A DNA stretch of 64,000 nucleotides from Mycolicibacterium xanthum (lineage in GTDB: Bacteria > Actinomycetota > Actinomycetes > Mycobacteriales > Mycobacteriaceae), in contig NZ_JAIFZS010000029.1 in the NCBI RefSeq assembly GCF_019710635.1, positions 1-64,000 on the forward strand, written 5' to 3'. The position numbers and the translations under genes were made by a program. The notes below the pieces were generated by a model. The model searched no databases. It was not told where the DNA came from and was given only the letters and a program-made list of their open reading frames with translations. Below are positions 1-9,168 of this stretch, piece by piece; position 1 is the stretch's first letter, and each line of letters begins with the position of its first letter.

Positions 1-74
1 CCAGCCGCTCACAATCAGCGTCGCGCGACAAGGCCTCCAAACCCGGCAACGAAACACCGATCAAGACCCATTAG
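1..74 (+). CDS. possible 3' end of an upstream gene (partial)
   Basis: One plus-strand frame is open from the window edge to a TAG at 72-74 and would encode a hydrophilic tail ending in NETPIKTH. A hairpin repeat follows directly, which in this window usually marks the 3' end of a gene. There is too little sequence to name a product, and an open frame of 24 codons can occur by chance in such GC-rich DNA. Confidence 0.25.
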   Translation, partial: SRSQSASRDKASKPGNETPIKTH

Positions 75-130
75 CGCGCGGGTCTGTACGCCGACACGCC
101 GCGAAGTGCGGGCATTTTGCGCGCGTTCGT
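74..130. repeat. GC-rich palindromic repeat, family A (copy A1)
   Basis: Bases 74-101 are an exact inverted copy of 1000-1027 on the far side of the next gene. The outer ends are the GCGCGCG motifs typical of the family and the interior carries GGCATTTTGCGCGCG. It resembles copies A5 and A6 near 22.8 and 23.9 kb, which share the TCTGTACG core. It lies just before the SDR gene, so a TTG start at 117 inside it is unlikely to be real. Confidence 0.75.
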
Positions 131-155
131 CGCCGACGAGAGCACACTTCTGCAC

Positions 156-965
156 ATGGACTTACACGGCAAGGCCGCCGTCGTCACCGGTGGTGCGTCG
201 GGAATCGGACAGGCCCTGGCATACGCGCTGGCCGCCGATGGCGTGCGCGTCGTCGTCGGCGACCTCGACGAGGCAGGCGCCCACGCAACCGCGACGTCGA
301 TCCGGGAGTCCGGCGGTCAGGCGATGGCGCTGCGCGCCGATGCGGCCGACACCGAGGACATCGAAGGACTGCTCACGCTGGCCGCCAGCGAGTTCGATCC
401 GGTCGACATCTACGTCGCCAACGCCGGCGTCATGGGCGCGCCGTCGCTGGGCGGCGAGGCCGACTGGGACTTCGTGCTCAACGTCAACCTGCGCGCCCAC
501 ATCCGGGCGGCCCGGCTGCTGATCCCGCATTGGCAATCGACCGGATCCGGCTATTTCGTGTCGGTGGCCTCGGCGGCAGGCCTGTTGACCACCTTGGGCG
601 CGGCCGGGTACTCGGTCAGCAAGCACGCCGCCGTGGGGTTCGCCGAGTGGCTGGCCATCACCTACGGAGACGACGGGATCGGGGTCAGCTGCGTGTGCCC
701 GCTCGGGGTGGAGACGCAGATGATGCAGACCATCCGCGAGACCGACGATCCGGACGCGCGGCTGGGGGCATCGTCGATCGAGCAGTCGGCCGGGGTGATC
801 AGCGCGGCCGACGTCGCGGCCGCCACGATCGAGGCGGTGCGCTCGGGGACGTTCATGGTGATGCCGCACCCCGAGCTGCTGGAGATGTACCGGCACAAGG
901 GCGCCGATTACGACCGGTGGATCGACGGCATGCGCCGCTACCAGCGGACACTGCGGCAGCGCTGA
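156..965 (+). CDS. SDR-family NAD(P)-dependent oxidoreductase
   Basis: This is a classical short-chain dehydrogenase/reductase of 269 residues, the usual length for the family. The Rossmann motif TGGASGIG is at residues 11-18, the NAG motif at about 89-91, and the catalytic serine and YSVSK lie near residues 136-156, with Tyr152 and Lys156. The ATG at 156 is chosen because the product then begins directly with the first beta strand, and the upstream in-frame TTG at 117 falls inside a palindromic repeat. It stands alone, convergent with the P450 gene, and is bracketed by inverted copies of family A repeats. The substrate cannot be told from sequence; such mycobacterial SDRs often act on alcohols, ketones or lipid intermediates. 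Confidence 0.85.
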   Translation: MDLHGKAAVVTGGASGIGQALAYALAADGVRVVVGDLDEAGAHATATSIRESGGQAMALRADAADTEDIEGLLTLAASEFDPVDIYVANAGVMGAPSLGGEADWDFVLNVNLRAHIRAARLLIPHWQSTGSGYFVSVASAAGLLTTLGAAGYSVSKHAAVGFAEWLAITYGDDGIGVSCVCPLGVETQMMQTIRETDDPDARLGASSIEQSAGVISAADVAAATIEAVRSGTFMVMPHPELLEMYRHKGADYDRWIDGMRRYQRTLRQR

Positions 966-970
966 GCGGC

Positions 971-1034
971 GACGAGCGCGCGGGATCTGCCGCGCGGCAC
1001 GGCGTGTCGGCGTACAGACCCGCGCGCTCGCGCA
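971..1034. repeat. GC-rich palindromic repeat, family A (copy A2)
   Basis: This hairpin-forming element lies between the convergent ends of the SDR and P450 genes. Bases 1000-1027 are the exact reverse complement of 74-101. Its position suggests a bidirectional terminator or mRNA 3'-end stabiliser, although there is no T-tract. Confidence 0.75.
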
Positions 1035-1072
1035 ACAGAGGCCACAGGGGCCCCGCGCAACGGAGGCACGCG

Positions 1073-2455
1073 CTAGAGAGGCCTGAGCGCAAGGTGGAAG
1101 TCCTTGGGCATCAACGTGAGCCGCTCGGCGACCTGCAACTGGTAGTCGGGATCCGCGGTCATCTCGTAACGGCGGAGCAGCACCGCGAGCAGCAGCACCG
1201 CCTCGTGTAGCGCGAACTGCCGCCCGATGCAGGATCTCGGCCCGGTACCGAACGGTTTGTACAGTCCGGCCGGCCTGGCCCGCACGTTCTCCGGCGCGAA
1301 CCGGTCGGGGTCGAACGCGGCCGGCTCCGGGCCCCAGCGCGGATCGCGGTGCAGCGTCATCGTCAGCGCCAGCGCCCAGTCCCCTTTGCGCATCAGGTGT
1401 ACACCGGCGAGGACGGTGTCCTCCCGCGCCTCCCGGTAGAACGCCGGCACGGTCGGGTGTAGCCGCAGCGCCTCGTCGAACACCCGCCGCACGTAACGCA
1501 GCTTGGCGATGTGCTCGAAGTCAGGCCGCTCGGCATCGCCCCATACCTCGTCGACCTCGGCGCGTGCCCGCTCGGCCGCACCGGGATGCTGCGACAGGAA
1601 GTAGAGCGCGAAAGACAATGCGCCCGAAGTGGTTTCATGTCCGGCGACGAGGAAGTTGATCAGCTGGTAGCGGATGTTGGACGGGTCCAGGTCGGAGACC
1701 AGCATCAGCTCGAGCAGGTCGTCGTGGTGGCCGAGACCCCCGCGCATCCGCTCGGCGACGATCTGGTCGGCCACCGCGTGCATCGCCGCGGCATGCCCAC
1801 GGACCTTACGTTCGGCGCGCCGGGCCACGAACTTCGGCAGGAACGTCTGGCGCAGCGCGCCGACCTGGTCGCAGCCCTTCAGCCCGGCCACCATGTGCTC
1901 GACGAACGGGTGCGTCTGCTCGGATTGAAAGCAGCCGAACGGATGTCCGGCGGCGCACCGCCCGATGGTCTCCAACGTGGTGCGGGTGGCGTCGGCGGAG
2001 ACGTCGACCGTCTCGCCGCGGGCGGCCCGGTCGTCCCACCGCGCGGTGAGTTCATCGGCGACGTCGAACATGATCGAGTGGTAGCGCCGCATCGCCTGTT
2101 GGCTGAAGGCGGGCATCAGGATGTCGTGGGCCTTCTGCCAGTTCGGTTCGTCGTTGTAGGCGGTGAACAGGCCGTCGCCGCCGAGCAGTCGCAACGCCTC
2201 GATGTCGGGGCCGACGTGCTTGCGGAACCGGGACTCGTCACAGAGTTCGACCACCGCGTCCGGGCCGGCGGCGACGACGTACTGTGCTCCCAGAAAGCGG
2301 AACTCGAACACCGGCCCGAGGTCGACCAGGGCCGTCATCGACTGTGACGGGCTGTCGGCCTTGAACGCCAGCACGTCGCCGAGCACCGGGATGCGCCGTC
2401 CCGGATGCGGCAGCGGAGGCAACGAGCGCAGGCGATCGGCGGTCGTGCCGGTCAT
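1073..2455 (-). CDS. cytochrome P450, CYP102 (P450-BM3)-like haem domain
   Basis: This is a 460-residue haem-thiolate monooxygenase. The I-helix oxygen-binding motif AGHETTSG, the K-helix EALRL (ExxR) and the haem loop FGTGPRSCIG with ligand Cys409 are all present. The text around GDGLF, NWQKAH and FSQQAM, and the C-terminal LTLMPKDF, strongly recall the haem domain of the fatty-acid hydroxylase P450-BM3 (CYP102A1). Unlike BM3, no FAD/FMN reductase domain follows: the protein stops at the normal end of the P450 fold, so it must use separate redox partners, none of which lie beside it. The ATG at 2455 puts the proline-rich PPLPHPGRRIP hinge near the N-terminus, as expected. It is divergent from a TetR gene across 49 bases, so the TetR protein is probably its regulator. 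A fatty-acid-like substrate is inferred only. Confidence 0.9.
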   Translation of the reverse strand: MTGTTADRLRSLPPLPHPGRRIPVLGDVLAFKADSPSQSMTALVDLGPVFEFRFLGAQYVVAAGPDAVVELCDESRFRKHVGPDIEALRLLGGDGLFTAYNDEPNWQKAHDILMPAFSQQAMRRYHSIMFDVADELTARWDDRAARGETVDVSADATRTTLETIGRCAAGHPFGCFQSEQTHPFVEHMVAGLKGCDQVGALRQTFLPKFVARRAERKVRGHAAAMHAVADQIVAERMRGGLGHHDDLLELMLVSDLDPSNIRYQLINFLVAGHETTSGALSFALYFLSQHPGAAERARAEVDEVWGDAERPDFEHIAKLRYVRRVFDEALRLHPTVPAFYREAREDTVLAGVHLMRKGDWALALTMTLHRDPRWGPEPAAFDPDRFAPENVRARPAGLYKPFGTGPRSCIGRQFALHEAVLLLAVLLRRYEMTADPDYQLQVAERLTLMPKDFHLALRPL

Positions 2456-2504
2456 GTCCCCAGCCTCCGCCGCTGTTATACATGTGTCAAGTAGTATCCC
2501 CCGC
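2456..2504. promoter_or_regulatory. divergent P450/TetR promoter region
   Basis: The 49-base gap holds an imperfect inverted repeat, ATAC-N12-GTAT (about 2477-2497), a plausible TetR operator. On the plus strand TAGTAT at 2492-2497 lies seven bases before the TetR ATG, the spacing of a leaderless mycobacterial promoter. On the minus strand GGAGG precedes the P450 ATG by a few bases, with a possible TATAAC -10 element at 2474-2479. Confidence 0.5.
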
Positions 2505-3155
2505 ATGACCGACTCCCGACGGCGGCTCTCGCCCGACGACCGCCGCAACGAGCTGCTGGCGTTGGGCGCCGAGGTGTTCGGCCAGCGCCCCTACGACGAG
2601 GTGCGCATCGACGAGATCGCCGAGCGCGCCGGTGTCTCCCGGGCGCTGATGTATCACTACTTCCCCGACAAGCGGGCGTTCTTCGCCGCGGTCGTGCGCG
2701 CCGAGGGCGAACGGCTGTTCGAGGCCACCAACCCTCCGCGCCTACCGGGTCAGACGCTGTTCGGGCAGATCCGCGCCGGTGTGCTCGCCTACCTGCGCTA
2801 CGACGAGGAGCATCCGCACGGCGCGTGGGCGGCCTACATGGGGATGGGTCGCGCGGACCCGGTGCTGCGCGGCATCGAGGACATCGACAACGACCGGCAG
2901 GCCAACCGGATCATCGACCGCGTGGGTGCCGCGGTCGGCGAGGCGCTGGACGCCAAGGTCGAGCGGGACCTGCGGGCCACCGTCTACGGGTGGCTGGCGT
3001 TCACCTTCGAGATGTGCCGGCAGCGGCTGATCGACCCGTCGCTGAACGCGGACCTGATCGCCGATATGTGCGCGCACGGCCTGCTCGACGCGGTCGGGCG
3101 GGTGCCGGGCATCCCGGCGGCACTGGCCGCCGCGGTGTCACCCGACGCGCGGTGA
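2505..3155 (+). CDS. TetR-family transcriptional regulator
   Basis: The 216-residue protein begins with a TetR N-terminal DNA-binding domain. The helix-turn-helix lies at about residues 30-55, including IAERAGVSRALMYHYFPDK, followed by a variable all-helical ligand domain. The ATG at 2505 directly precedes the basic RRR segment and helix 1, and the upstream in-frame codons belong to the P450 promoter and coding region on the other strand. Its divergent arrangement with the CYP102-like gene suggests it represses that gene and itself, with a P450 substrate or product as inducer. That role is inferred from context. Confidence 0.88.
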   Translation: MTDSRRRLSPDDRRNELLALGAEVFGQRPYDEVRIDEIAERAGVSRALMYHYFPDKRAFFAAVVRAEGERLFEATNPPRLPGQTLFGQIRAGVLAYLRYDEEHPHGAWAAYMGMGRADPVLRGIEDIDNDRQANRIIDRVGAAVGEALDAKVERDLRATVYGWLAFTFEMCRQRLIDPSLNADLIADMCAHGLLDAVGRVPGIPAALAAAVSPDAR

Positions 3156-3205
3156 CCGGGGCGCGCGGCGGCAGGGGCGCGCGGTGGCAGGGACGCGCCG
3201 TGATG

Positions 3206-3263
3206 GAGCGCGAGCGCGCGCTGTTGCACGGTTGGCGCGGCGCGCCGCCGTGCAAACACGCGC
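3206..3263. repeat. GC-rich palindromic repeat, family A subtype II (copy A3)
   Basis: This near-palindrome, with GCGCGAGCGCGCG arms and a CTGTTGCACGG interior, lies between the convergent TetR and haemophore genes. It matches 4432-4497 in the same orientation. Just before it, at about 3162-3200, a 16-bp GC-rich unit is repeated roughly twice. Confidence 0.7.
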
Positions 3264-3276
3264 ACCCGGGTGAGGG

Positions 3277-3633
3277 TCACATCTCCGGGACGGGGCGGTT
3301 ACACCGGTTGCGGAAGTCCATGGTGGGCTGCCGGATGGCCTGCAGCTCGCCCTTGACCTGAGGATTCTGTTCCAGGAACTCCGCCAGGGCGACCTTACGC
3401 TGATCGGGCTCGAGGTCCTGGATGGTGCTGAAGAAGGCGTTGACCGGGGGATGGGTGTACAGGTACGCCGTCATCCCGGCCATCACCCCCGTCATGACTC
3501 CCGCCAAGTCCGCCGACGTACAGTTCGGCGGCTCCGCAGGCTGTGCGCCGGCCGGCGCGGCGGCGCCCAGCAGCACGGCACCGGCACCGAGTGCCACCGC
3601 GATCGCACGGCGCGCAGAGATCCAATCACCCAT
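3277..3633 (-). CDS. secreted haemophore-like protein (MHB family)
   Basis: The 118-residue product has a clear Sec signal peptide: a basic start, a hydrophobic core, and AGA-Q near residue 30. The mature part is small and helical with two cysteines (about Cys38 and Cys111) and resembles the mycobacterial haem-binding haemophore family that includes Rv0203. Family members bind haem outside the cell for iron acquisition. Family membership is judged by eye from length, signal, cysteine placement and the V-x-A-F-F type helix. It follows a second small secreted protein gene on the same strand by 33 bases, probably in one transcript. Confidence 0.7.
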   Translation of the reverse strand: MGDWISARRAIAVALGAGAVLLGAAAPAGAQPAEPPNCTSADLAGVMTGVMAGMTAYLYTHPPVNAFFSTIQDLEPDQRKVALAEFLEQNPQVKGELQAIRQPTMDFRNRCNRPVPEM

Positions 3634-3666
3634 GTCGTTCTCCTTCAGATCAGTTCAGTGCCGTCG

Positions 3667-3951
3667 TCAGCCGCGTCCCGGCCGGTGGCCGATTCCCGGG
3701 CGTCCCAGATCGATGCCGAAGCCGATACCCCACACGTTGTTGCAGCCGTACCAGTCATTGCTGCACGGGTAGGGCACATACGGCCCGCTCGACCCGCTGG
3801 GCCCCTCTCCGGTGTCCGCTCCGCGGACCTCGCCCTGCGAACAGATGGTCGTCCCACCCGAACTGGTGCAGTCGGCGGCAGCCGTCGGCGCAAAGGCCAG
3901 CGCGGGGAGGATCAGGACGGGCGCCAGAAGTGCATACGCCAACCGCATCAT
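3667..3951 (-). CDS. small secreted cysteine-containing hypothetical protein
   Basis: This 94-residue protein begins with a strong signal peptide ending ...TAAA-D near residue 27. The mature chain is short, rich in Gly, Ser and Pro, and carries four cysteines (CTSSGGTTIC and CSNDWYGC), probably two disulphides. Adjacent ATG codons at 3951 and 3948 could both serve as start, with a purine-rich AGGATGGAG a few bases upstream. It is the first gene of a likely pair with the haemophore-like gene. The sequence shows export but no function. Confidence 0.7.
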   Translation of the reverse strand: MMRLAYALLAPVLILPALAFAPTAAADCTSSGGTTICSQGEVRGADTGEGPSGSSGPYVPYPCSNDWYGCNNVWGIGFGIDLGRPGIGHRPGRG

Positions 3952-4578
3952 TCACTCCATCCTGCTTCGGTGTGGCGGGTTGTTCTCCGTCCCCTCGATC
4001 CTAGACCCGGCACCGTGGTATGAACCCCCGTCGTGACGACCGATATTCCGTCTGGCGAGCCGATATCGCCTACCCCGGGTCAATGGTCCGGCATTTCGAA
4101 CCCTGCCGCGCCGGATGAGCGTAATGTTCAAGGTGCCCGGGGCCACCGTGGTCGGCCACCCTAGCGGTCGGCCACCGCGTGACCTCGGGCGCTTCTCGTC
4201 TCAAGCGGACCGTCCGGCGAAAATCGTTCGCCCAAGAGACTTTTCAATGCTCGTACGCCCGCGGCGTCGGATCGGGACAACCTGTTCACAGCCTGTACGG
4301 AGTCGGCTGCCAGGAATGGGCTACAGCTCACGAAGCGAAGCCTTGCTTAGGTCACGCCCGCTGGAACCGGCGCCGCACGCGCGCCGGGGTGGCCGAGCGC
4401 GTGCCGGGGTGACACGATCGCGCGCTGGTCCGGCGCGAGCGCGCGCTGTTGCACGGCTGGCGCGGCGCGCCGCGGTGCCAACACGCGCGCTCGCGCCAGG
4501 TTCCCAGTGGTAGGTAATCAGCGGCAGGTACCCGGCGGCTGGTACCCAGGTGTCGGACCGGGTTGGCACCATGGAGGG
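3952..4578. other. 627-base gene-free divergent region before lhr
   Basis: This stretch separates the secreted-protein pair from lhr. I see a direct and inverted GTCGGCCACC motif near 4147-4175 and a family A palindrome at 4432-4497, but no convincing coding frame: the long minus-strand open frame that enters it is antisense to lhr. The lhr promoter must lie here, but no clear -35/-10 pair or RecA-NDp type motif could be assigned. Confidence 0.5.
4432..4497. repeat. GC-rich palindromic repeat, family A subtype II (copy A4)
   Basis: This is the most symmetrical copy of the family: GGCGCGAGCGCGCG on the left is mirrored by CGCGCGCTCGCGCC on the right. It is about 66 bases long and matches 3206-3263 in direct orientation. 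Unlike most copies it lies in a divergent region, about 80 bases before the lhr start. Confidence 0.75.
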
Positions 4579-7500
4579 ATGTCCGGCACCACCGACCCGC
4601 TGAGCCGCTTCAGCGCGCTCACCCGCGAGTGGTTCACCGGCACCTTCGTCGCGCCGACGCCCGCCCAGGCGCAGGCCTGGAACGCCATCGCCGACGGGGA
4701 CAACACGCTGGTCATCGCCCCGACCGGGTCGGGCAAGACGCTGGCGGCGTTTCTGTGGGCGATCGACCGACTCGCGGGCGCGGACGCCTCGGGCACCCGG
4801 GTGCTCTACATCTCCCCGCTCAAGGCGCTGGCCGTCGACGTGGAACGCAACCTGCGCACGCCGTTGACCGGGATTTCCCGCATCGCCGAGCGCACCGGCC
4901 AGCAGCCGCCGAAGATCAGCGTCGGCGTGCGCTCGGGCGACACCACACCCGCCAAGCGACGCGAGCTGATCACCAAACCACCCGACATCCTGATCACCAC
5001 CCCGGAGTCGCTGTTCCTGATGCTGACCTCGGCGGCCCGCGACACTCTGGCCGGCGTGCAGACCGTCATCGTCGACGAGGTGCACGCGGTGGCGGCCACC
5101 AAGCGGGGCGCGCACCTGGCGCTGTCGTTGGAGCGGCTGGACGCGATGTTGGAGAAGCCCGCGCAGCGCATCGGGCTGTCGGCGACGGTGCGTCCACCCG
5201 AAGAGGTGGCCCGGTTTCTCACCGGAGCCGGCGGGCCGGCGACATCCAGGCCAGGAGCCGGCGGGCCGGCGACATCGAGCCCAGGGGCAATCCGGCCGGC
5301 GACCATCGTCGCGCCGCCGGCGGCCAAGACGTTCGACCTGGCCGTGCAGGTCCCGGTCCCCGACATGGCCAACCTCGAGGACAACTCGATCTGGCCCGAC
5401 GTCGAGGAGCGCATCGTCAACCTGATCGAGGCGCACCGGTCCTCGATCGTGTTCGCCAATTCCCGGCGGCTGGCGGAGCGGCTCACCGCCCGGCTCAACG
5501 AGATCCACGCCGAACGCACCGGCGTCGAGCTCGGGGCGCGCAACCCGACCGTGGCCGGCGGCGCGCCCGCGCACATCATGGCCAGCGGCCAGACCTATGG
5601 CGCCGAACCCGTGCTGGCCCGCGCGCACCACGGCTCGGTGTCCAAGGAGGCCCGCGCCGAGGTCGAGGACGCGCTCAAGAGCGGACGCCTGCGCGCTGTC
5701 GTCGCGACGTCGAGCCTGGAGCTGGGCATCGACATGGGCGCGGTCGACCTGGTGATCCAGGTGGAGACGCCGCCGTCGGTGGCCAGCGGCCTGCAGCGCA
5801 TCGGTCGGGCCGGACACCAGGTCGGCGAGATCAGCCAGGGTGTGCTGTTCCCCAAGCACCGCACCGACCTGATCGGCTGCGCGGTCAGTGTGCAGCGCAT
5901 GCTGGCCGGCCAGATCGAGACCATGAAGGTGCCGGCCAATCCGCTCGACGTGCTGGCCCAGCACACCGTCGCGGCGTGTGCGCTGGAGCCGGTCAACGCC
6001 GATGCCTGGTTCGACGTCGTGCGGCGCAGCGCCCCGTTTGCGACGTTGCCGCGCAGCGCATTCGAGGCGACGCTGGATCTGCTGTCGGGCAAGTACCCGT
6101 CGACCGAGTTCGCCGAGCTGCGACCGCGCATCGTCTACGACCGCGACACCGGAACCCTGACCGCCCGGCCCGGCGCGCAGCGACTGGCGGTCACCTCCGG
6201 CGGCGCGATCCCCGACCGCGGACTGTTCACCGTCTTCCTGGCCTCGGATTCCGAGAACCCCTCGCGGGTGGGTGAACTCGACGAAGAGATGGTCTACGAG
6301 TCGCGGCCCGGCGACGTGATCTCGCTGGGCGCGACGAGCTGGCGGATCACCGAGATCACCCACGACCGGGTGCTGGTCGTACCCGCCCCCGGCGAGCCGG
6401 CCCGGCTGCCGTTCTGGCGCGGCGACGGCGTCGGACGGCCCGCCGAGCTGGGCGCGGCGATCGGCGCGTTCACCGGCGCCCTGGCCCGGCTGGACCGTCC
6501 GTCATTCGAAACGCGCTGCCAGGAGGTTGGTTTCGACGCGTTCGCCACCGACAACCTGTGGCAGCTCATCGACGAGCAGCGTGCCGCGACCTCGTCGGTG
6601 CCGTCGGACACCACCCTGGTGGTGGAACGCTTCCGCGACGAGCTCGGCGACTGGCGGATCATTCTGCACTCGCCCTACGGGTTGCGGGTGCACGGGCCGC
6701 TGGCGCTGGCGGTCGGCAAGCGGCTCTACGACCGCTACGGGATCGACGAGAAGCCCACCGCGTCCGACGACGGCATCATCGTGCGGCTGCCCGACACCGA
6801 CGAATCCGCGCCGGGAGCCGACATCTTCGTCTTCGATCCCGACGAGATCGAGCCGCTGGTCACCACCGAGGTCAGCGGCTCGGCGCTGTTCGCATCCCGG
6901 TTCCGCGAGTGCGCCGCCCGGGCGCTGCTGCTGCCGCGCCGCCATCCCGGCAAGCGCTCACCGCTGTGGCATCAGCGCCAACGCGCCGCGCAACTGCTCG
7001 ACGTGGCGCGCCACTACCCCGACTTCCCGATCGTCCTGGAGGCGGTGCGCGAGTGCCTGCAGGACGTCTACGACGTGCCGACGCTGACCGCGCTGATGGG
7101 CCGTATCGCCTCGCGCCGGGTTCGGTTGCTCGAGGTCGAGACCGCGACGCCGTCGCCGTTCGCGGCATCGCTGCTGTTCGGCTACGTCGGCGCGTTCATG
7201 TACGAGGGCGACAGCCCACTGGCCGAACGGCGTGCGGCCGCACTGGCTTTGGATCCCACGCTGCTGGCCGAGCTGCTGGGCCGGGTCGAACTGCGTGAGC
7301 TGCTCGACGCCGAGGTGATCGCCTCAACCGAGCGGCAGCTGCAGCACCTGGCGCCGGACCGGTTGGTTCGCGATGCGGAGGGGGTGGCCGACCTACTGCG
7401 CATGCTCGGCCCGCTGACCGCCGGTGAGGTCGCTTTGCGTTGCACGGCCGCCGATGTCGGCGGCTGGCTCGAGGGGCTGCTGTCGGCCAAGCGCGCGCTG

Positions 7501-9168
7501 CCGGTGTCGTTCGCCGGACAGACGTGGTGGGCGGCGGTGGAGGACATCGGCCGGTTACGCGACGGGGTCGGCGTCGCGGTGCCCGTCGGGGTGCCGATGG
7601 CCTTCCTGGAGCCGGTCGTCGACCCGCTGGGCGAACTGCTTTCGCGGTACGCCCGCACCCGCGGGCCGTTCACCACCGCCGACGCCGCCGCCCGGTTCGG
7701 GCTGGGGCTGCGGGTGGCCGGTGACCTGCTGGCCCGGCTGACGGTCGACGGGAAGCTGGTGCGCGGCGAGTTCACCGATGTGCCCACCGATGTCGCCGGG
7801 GTCGAGCAATGGTGCGACGCCGAGGTGCTGCGCATCCTGCGGCGCCGCTCGCTGGCTGCGTTGCGCGCGCAGATCGAGCCGGTGTCCACCGCGGCGCTGG
7901 GCCGGTTCCTGCCGTCCTGGCAGATGCTGGGCACCGATGCGGTATCCGGGGTCGACGGCCTGGCCGCGGTGATCGACCAGCTGGCCGGGGTGCCGATGCC
8001 CGCCTCGGCGGTGGAGCCGCTGATCTTCGGCCAGCGGGTTCGCGACTACCAGCCCGGGATGCTCGACGAACTGCTCGCCTCCGGCGAGGTGCTGTGGTCT
8101 GGGGCGGGGGCGCTGTCGGCCTCCGACGGCTGGGTGGCCTTCCATCCGACCGATACCGCGCCGCTGTCGCTGTCTGCGCCCGATGGTCTGGAGTTGGCGG
8201 ACGTACACCGGGCGGTCTTGGACGCGTTGGGCGGTGGTGGGGCCTACTTCTTCCGCCAGCTGGCCGTCGACGGCGTGGCTGGTGATGAGCTCAAAGAGGC
8301 ATTGTGGCAACTGATCTGGGCCGGTTACGTGAGTGGGGACACGTTCGCCCCGGTGCGTGCCCTGCTGACGGGGGCGCGGGGGCAGGGCTCACGCCGGCCG
8401 TCGGCACCATCACATCGGCACCGGCGTGCGCCGCGGCTGAGCCGCTACAGCCTGAGCTCCAGCGCGCTGTCGCACCGTGACACCGACCCGACGGTGTCGG
8501 GCCGGTGGTCGGCCTTGCCTTCGGCCGAAACCGACACCACGGTGCGGGCGTCGTTCCTGGCCGATCAGCTGCTGGCCCGCCACGGCGTGCTGACCAAGGG
8601 CGCGGCGGCCGCCGAGAACGTGCCGGGCGGGTTCGCGTCGCTGTACAAGGTGCTGACCGCGATGGAAGAGGCCGGCCGTTGTCAGCGTGGCTATTTCGTC
8701 GAATCGCTGGGCGGGGCGCAGTTCGCGACGGCCAGCACCGTGGACCGGCTGCGGGCCCACGCCGACAGCATCGACGACCAGCGTGGCGCACTGCGTGCAG
8801 TCGCCCTGGCGGCCACCGACCCGGCCAACCCGTTCGGTGCCGCGCTGGCGTGGCCGACCCGCGAGGACGCCGACACCGCGCATCGGCCCGGCCGTAAGGC
8901 TGGGGCGTTGGTGGTGCTCGTCGACGGGGCGTTGGCGTGGTTCGTCGAGCGCGGCGGACGGTCACTGCTGAGCTTCACCGACGACTCCGAGACACTGAAC
9001 GCCGCCGCGGCCGCGCTGGCCGAACTGGTAACCCGGCAACGGGTTCCGGCGCTGCTGGTGGAGCGCATCGACGGAGTCCCGGTGCTCGAGAACCGGGACT
9101 CGGCAGTGGCCGAAGCACTGGTGGCGGCGGGATTCGCCCGCACGCCACGCGGGCTGCGACTGCGCTGA
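4579..9168 (+). CDS. lhr: Lhr-type ATP-dependent DNA helicase
   Basis: This 1529-residue superfamily 2 helicase is close in length to mycobacterial Lhr (about 1510). Near the N-terminus are Walker A APTGSGKT, the Walker B box DEVH and motif III SAT; the QRIGRAGHQ motif VI follows in the second RecA domain. The long C-terminal part corresponds to the winged-helix, beta-barrel and C-terminal modules of Lhr, a 3'-5' ssDNA translocase linked to DNA repair. The ATG at 4579, right after GGAGGG, starts the protein just before the conserved [12 protein letters not shown] 30-bp unit repeated about 2.7 times (5224-5306) adds ten-residue repeats of the type [10 protein letters not shown] after motif III. 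The gene overlaps nei1 by one base (TGATG), so the two repair genes are probably co-translated, as in M. tuberculosis. Confidence 0.96.
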   Translation: MSGTTDPLSRFSALTREWFTGTFVAPTPAQAQAWNAIADGDNTLVIAPTGSGKTLAAFLWAIDRLAGADASGTRVLYISPLKALAVDVERNLRTPLTGISRIAERTGQQPPKISVGVRSGDTTPAKRRELITKPPDILITTPESLFLMLTSAARDTLAGVQTVIVDEVHAVAATKRGAHLALSLERLDAMLEKPAQRIGLSATVRPPEEVARFLTGAGGPATSRPGAGGPATSSPGAIRPATIVAPPAAKTFDLAVQVPVPDMANLEDNSIWPDVEERIVNLIEAHRSSIVFANSRRLAERLTARLNEIHAERTGVELGARNPTVAGGAPAHIMASGQTYGAEPVLARAHHGSVSKEARAEVEDALKSGRLRAVVATSSLELGIDMGAVDLVIQVETPPSVASGLQRIGRAGHQVGEISQGVLFPKHRTDLIGCAVSVQRMLAGQIETMKVPANPLDVLAQHTVAACALEPVNADAWFDVVRRSAPFATLPRSAFEATLDLLSGKYPSTEFAELRPRIVYDRDTGTLTARPGAQRLAVTSGGAIPDRGLFTVFLASDSENPSRVGELDEEMVYESRPGDVISLGATSWRITEITHDRVLVVPAPGEPARLPFWRGDGVGRPAELGAAIGAFTGALARLDRPSFETRCQEVGFDAFATDNLWQLIDEQRAATSSVPSDTTLVVERFRDELGDWRIILHSPYGLRVHGPLALAVGKRLYDRYGIDEKPTASDDGIIVRLPDTDESAPGADIFVFDPDEIEPLVTTEVSGSALFASRFRECAARALLLPRRHPGKRSPLWHQRQRAAQLLDVARHYPDFPIVLEAVRECLQDVYDVPTLTALMGRIASRRVRLLEVETATPSPFAASLLFGYVGAFMYEGDSPLAERRAAALALDPTLLAELLGRVELRELLDAEVIASTERQLQHLAPDRLVRDAEGVADLLRMLGPLTAGEVALRCTAADVGGWLEGLLSAKRALPVSFAGQTWWAAVEDIGRLRDGVGVAVPVGVPMAFLEPVVDPLGELLSRYARTRGPFTTADAAARFGLGLRVAGDLLARLTVDGKLVRGEFTDVPTDVAGVEQWCDAEVLRILRRRSLAALRAQIEPVSTAALGRFLPSWQMLGTDAVSGVDGLAAVIDQLAGVPMPASAVEPLIFGQRVRDYQPGMLDELLASGEVLWSGAGALSASDGWVAFHPTDTAPLSLSAPDGLELADVHRAVLDALGGGGAYFFRQLAVDGVAGDELKEALWQLIWAGYVSGDTFAPVRALLTGARGQGSRRPSAPSHRHRRAPRLSRYSLSSSALSHRDTDPTVSGRWSALPSAETDTTVRASFLADQLLARHGVLTKGAAAAENVPGGFASLYKVLTAMEEAGRCQRGYFVESLGGAQFATASTVDRLRAHADSIDDQRGALRAVALAATDPANPFGAALAWPTREDADTAHRPGRKAGALVVLVDGALAWFVERGGRSLLSFTDDSETLNAAAAALAELVTRQRVPALLVERIDGVPVLENRDSAVAEALVAAGFARTPRGLRLR
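5224..5306 (+). repeat. 30-bp in-frame minisatellite inside lhr
   Basis: Units at 5224-5253 and 5254-5283 are nearly identical and a third, degenerate and shortened, runs to about 5306. Because the unit is 30 bases, each adds ten residues (pattern G-A-x-x-P-A-T-x-x-P) without shifting the frame. Confidence 0.85.

Noticed and set aside
117..155. Upstream TTG start for the first SDR gene
   Set aside because: It lies inside palindromic repeat A1 and adds 13 residues before the usual family start; the ATG at 156 fits better.
2474..2494. TTGACA and TATAAC as a -35/-10 pair for the P450 gene
   Set aside because: The two hexamers are only four bases apart, far from the usual ~17.
4321..6363. 680-codon minus-strand open frame over the start of lhr
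   Set aside because: It is antisense to the conserved helicase motifs of lhr, and its translation is Arg/Gly/His-rich without a family, as expected from high-GC shadow frames.
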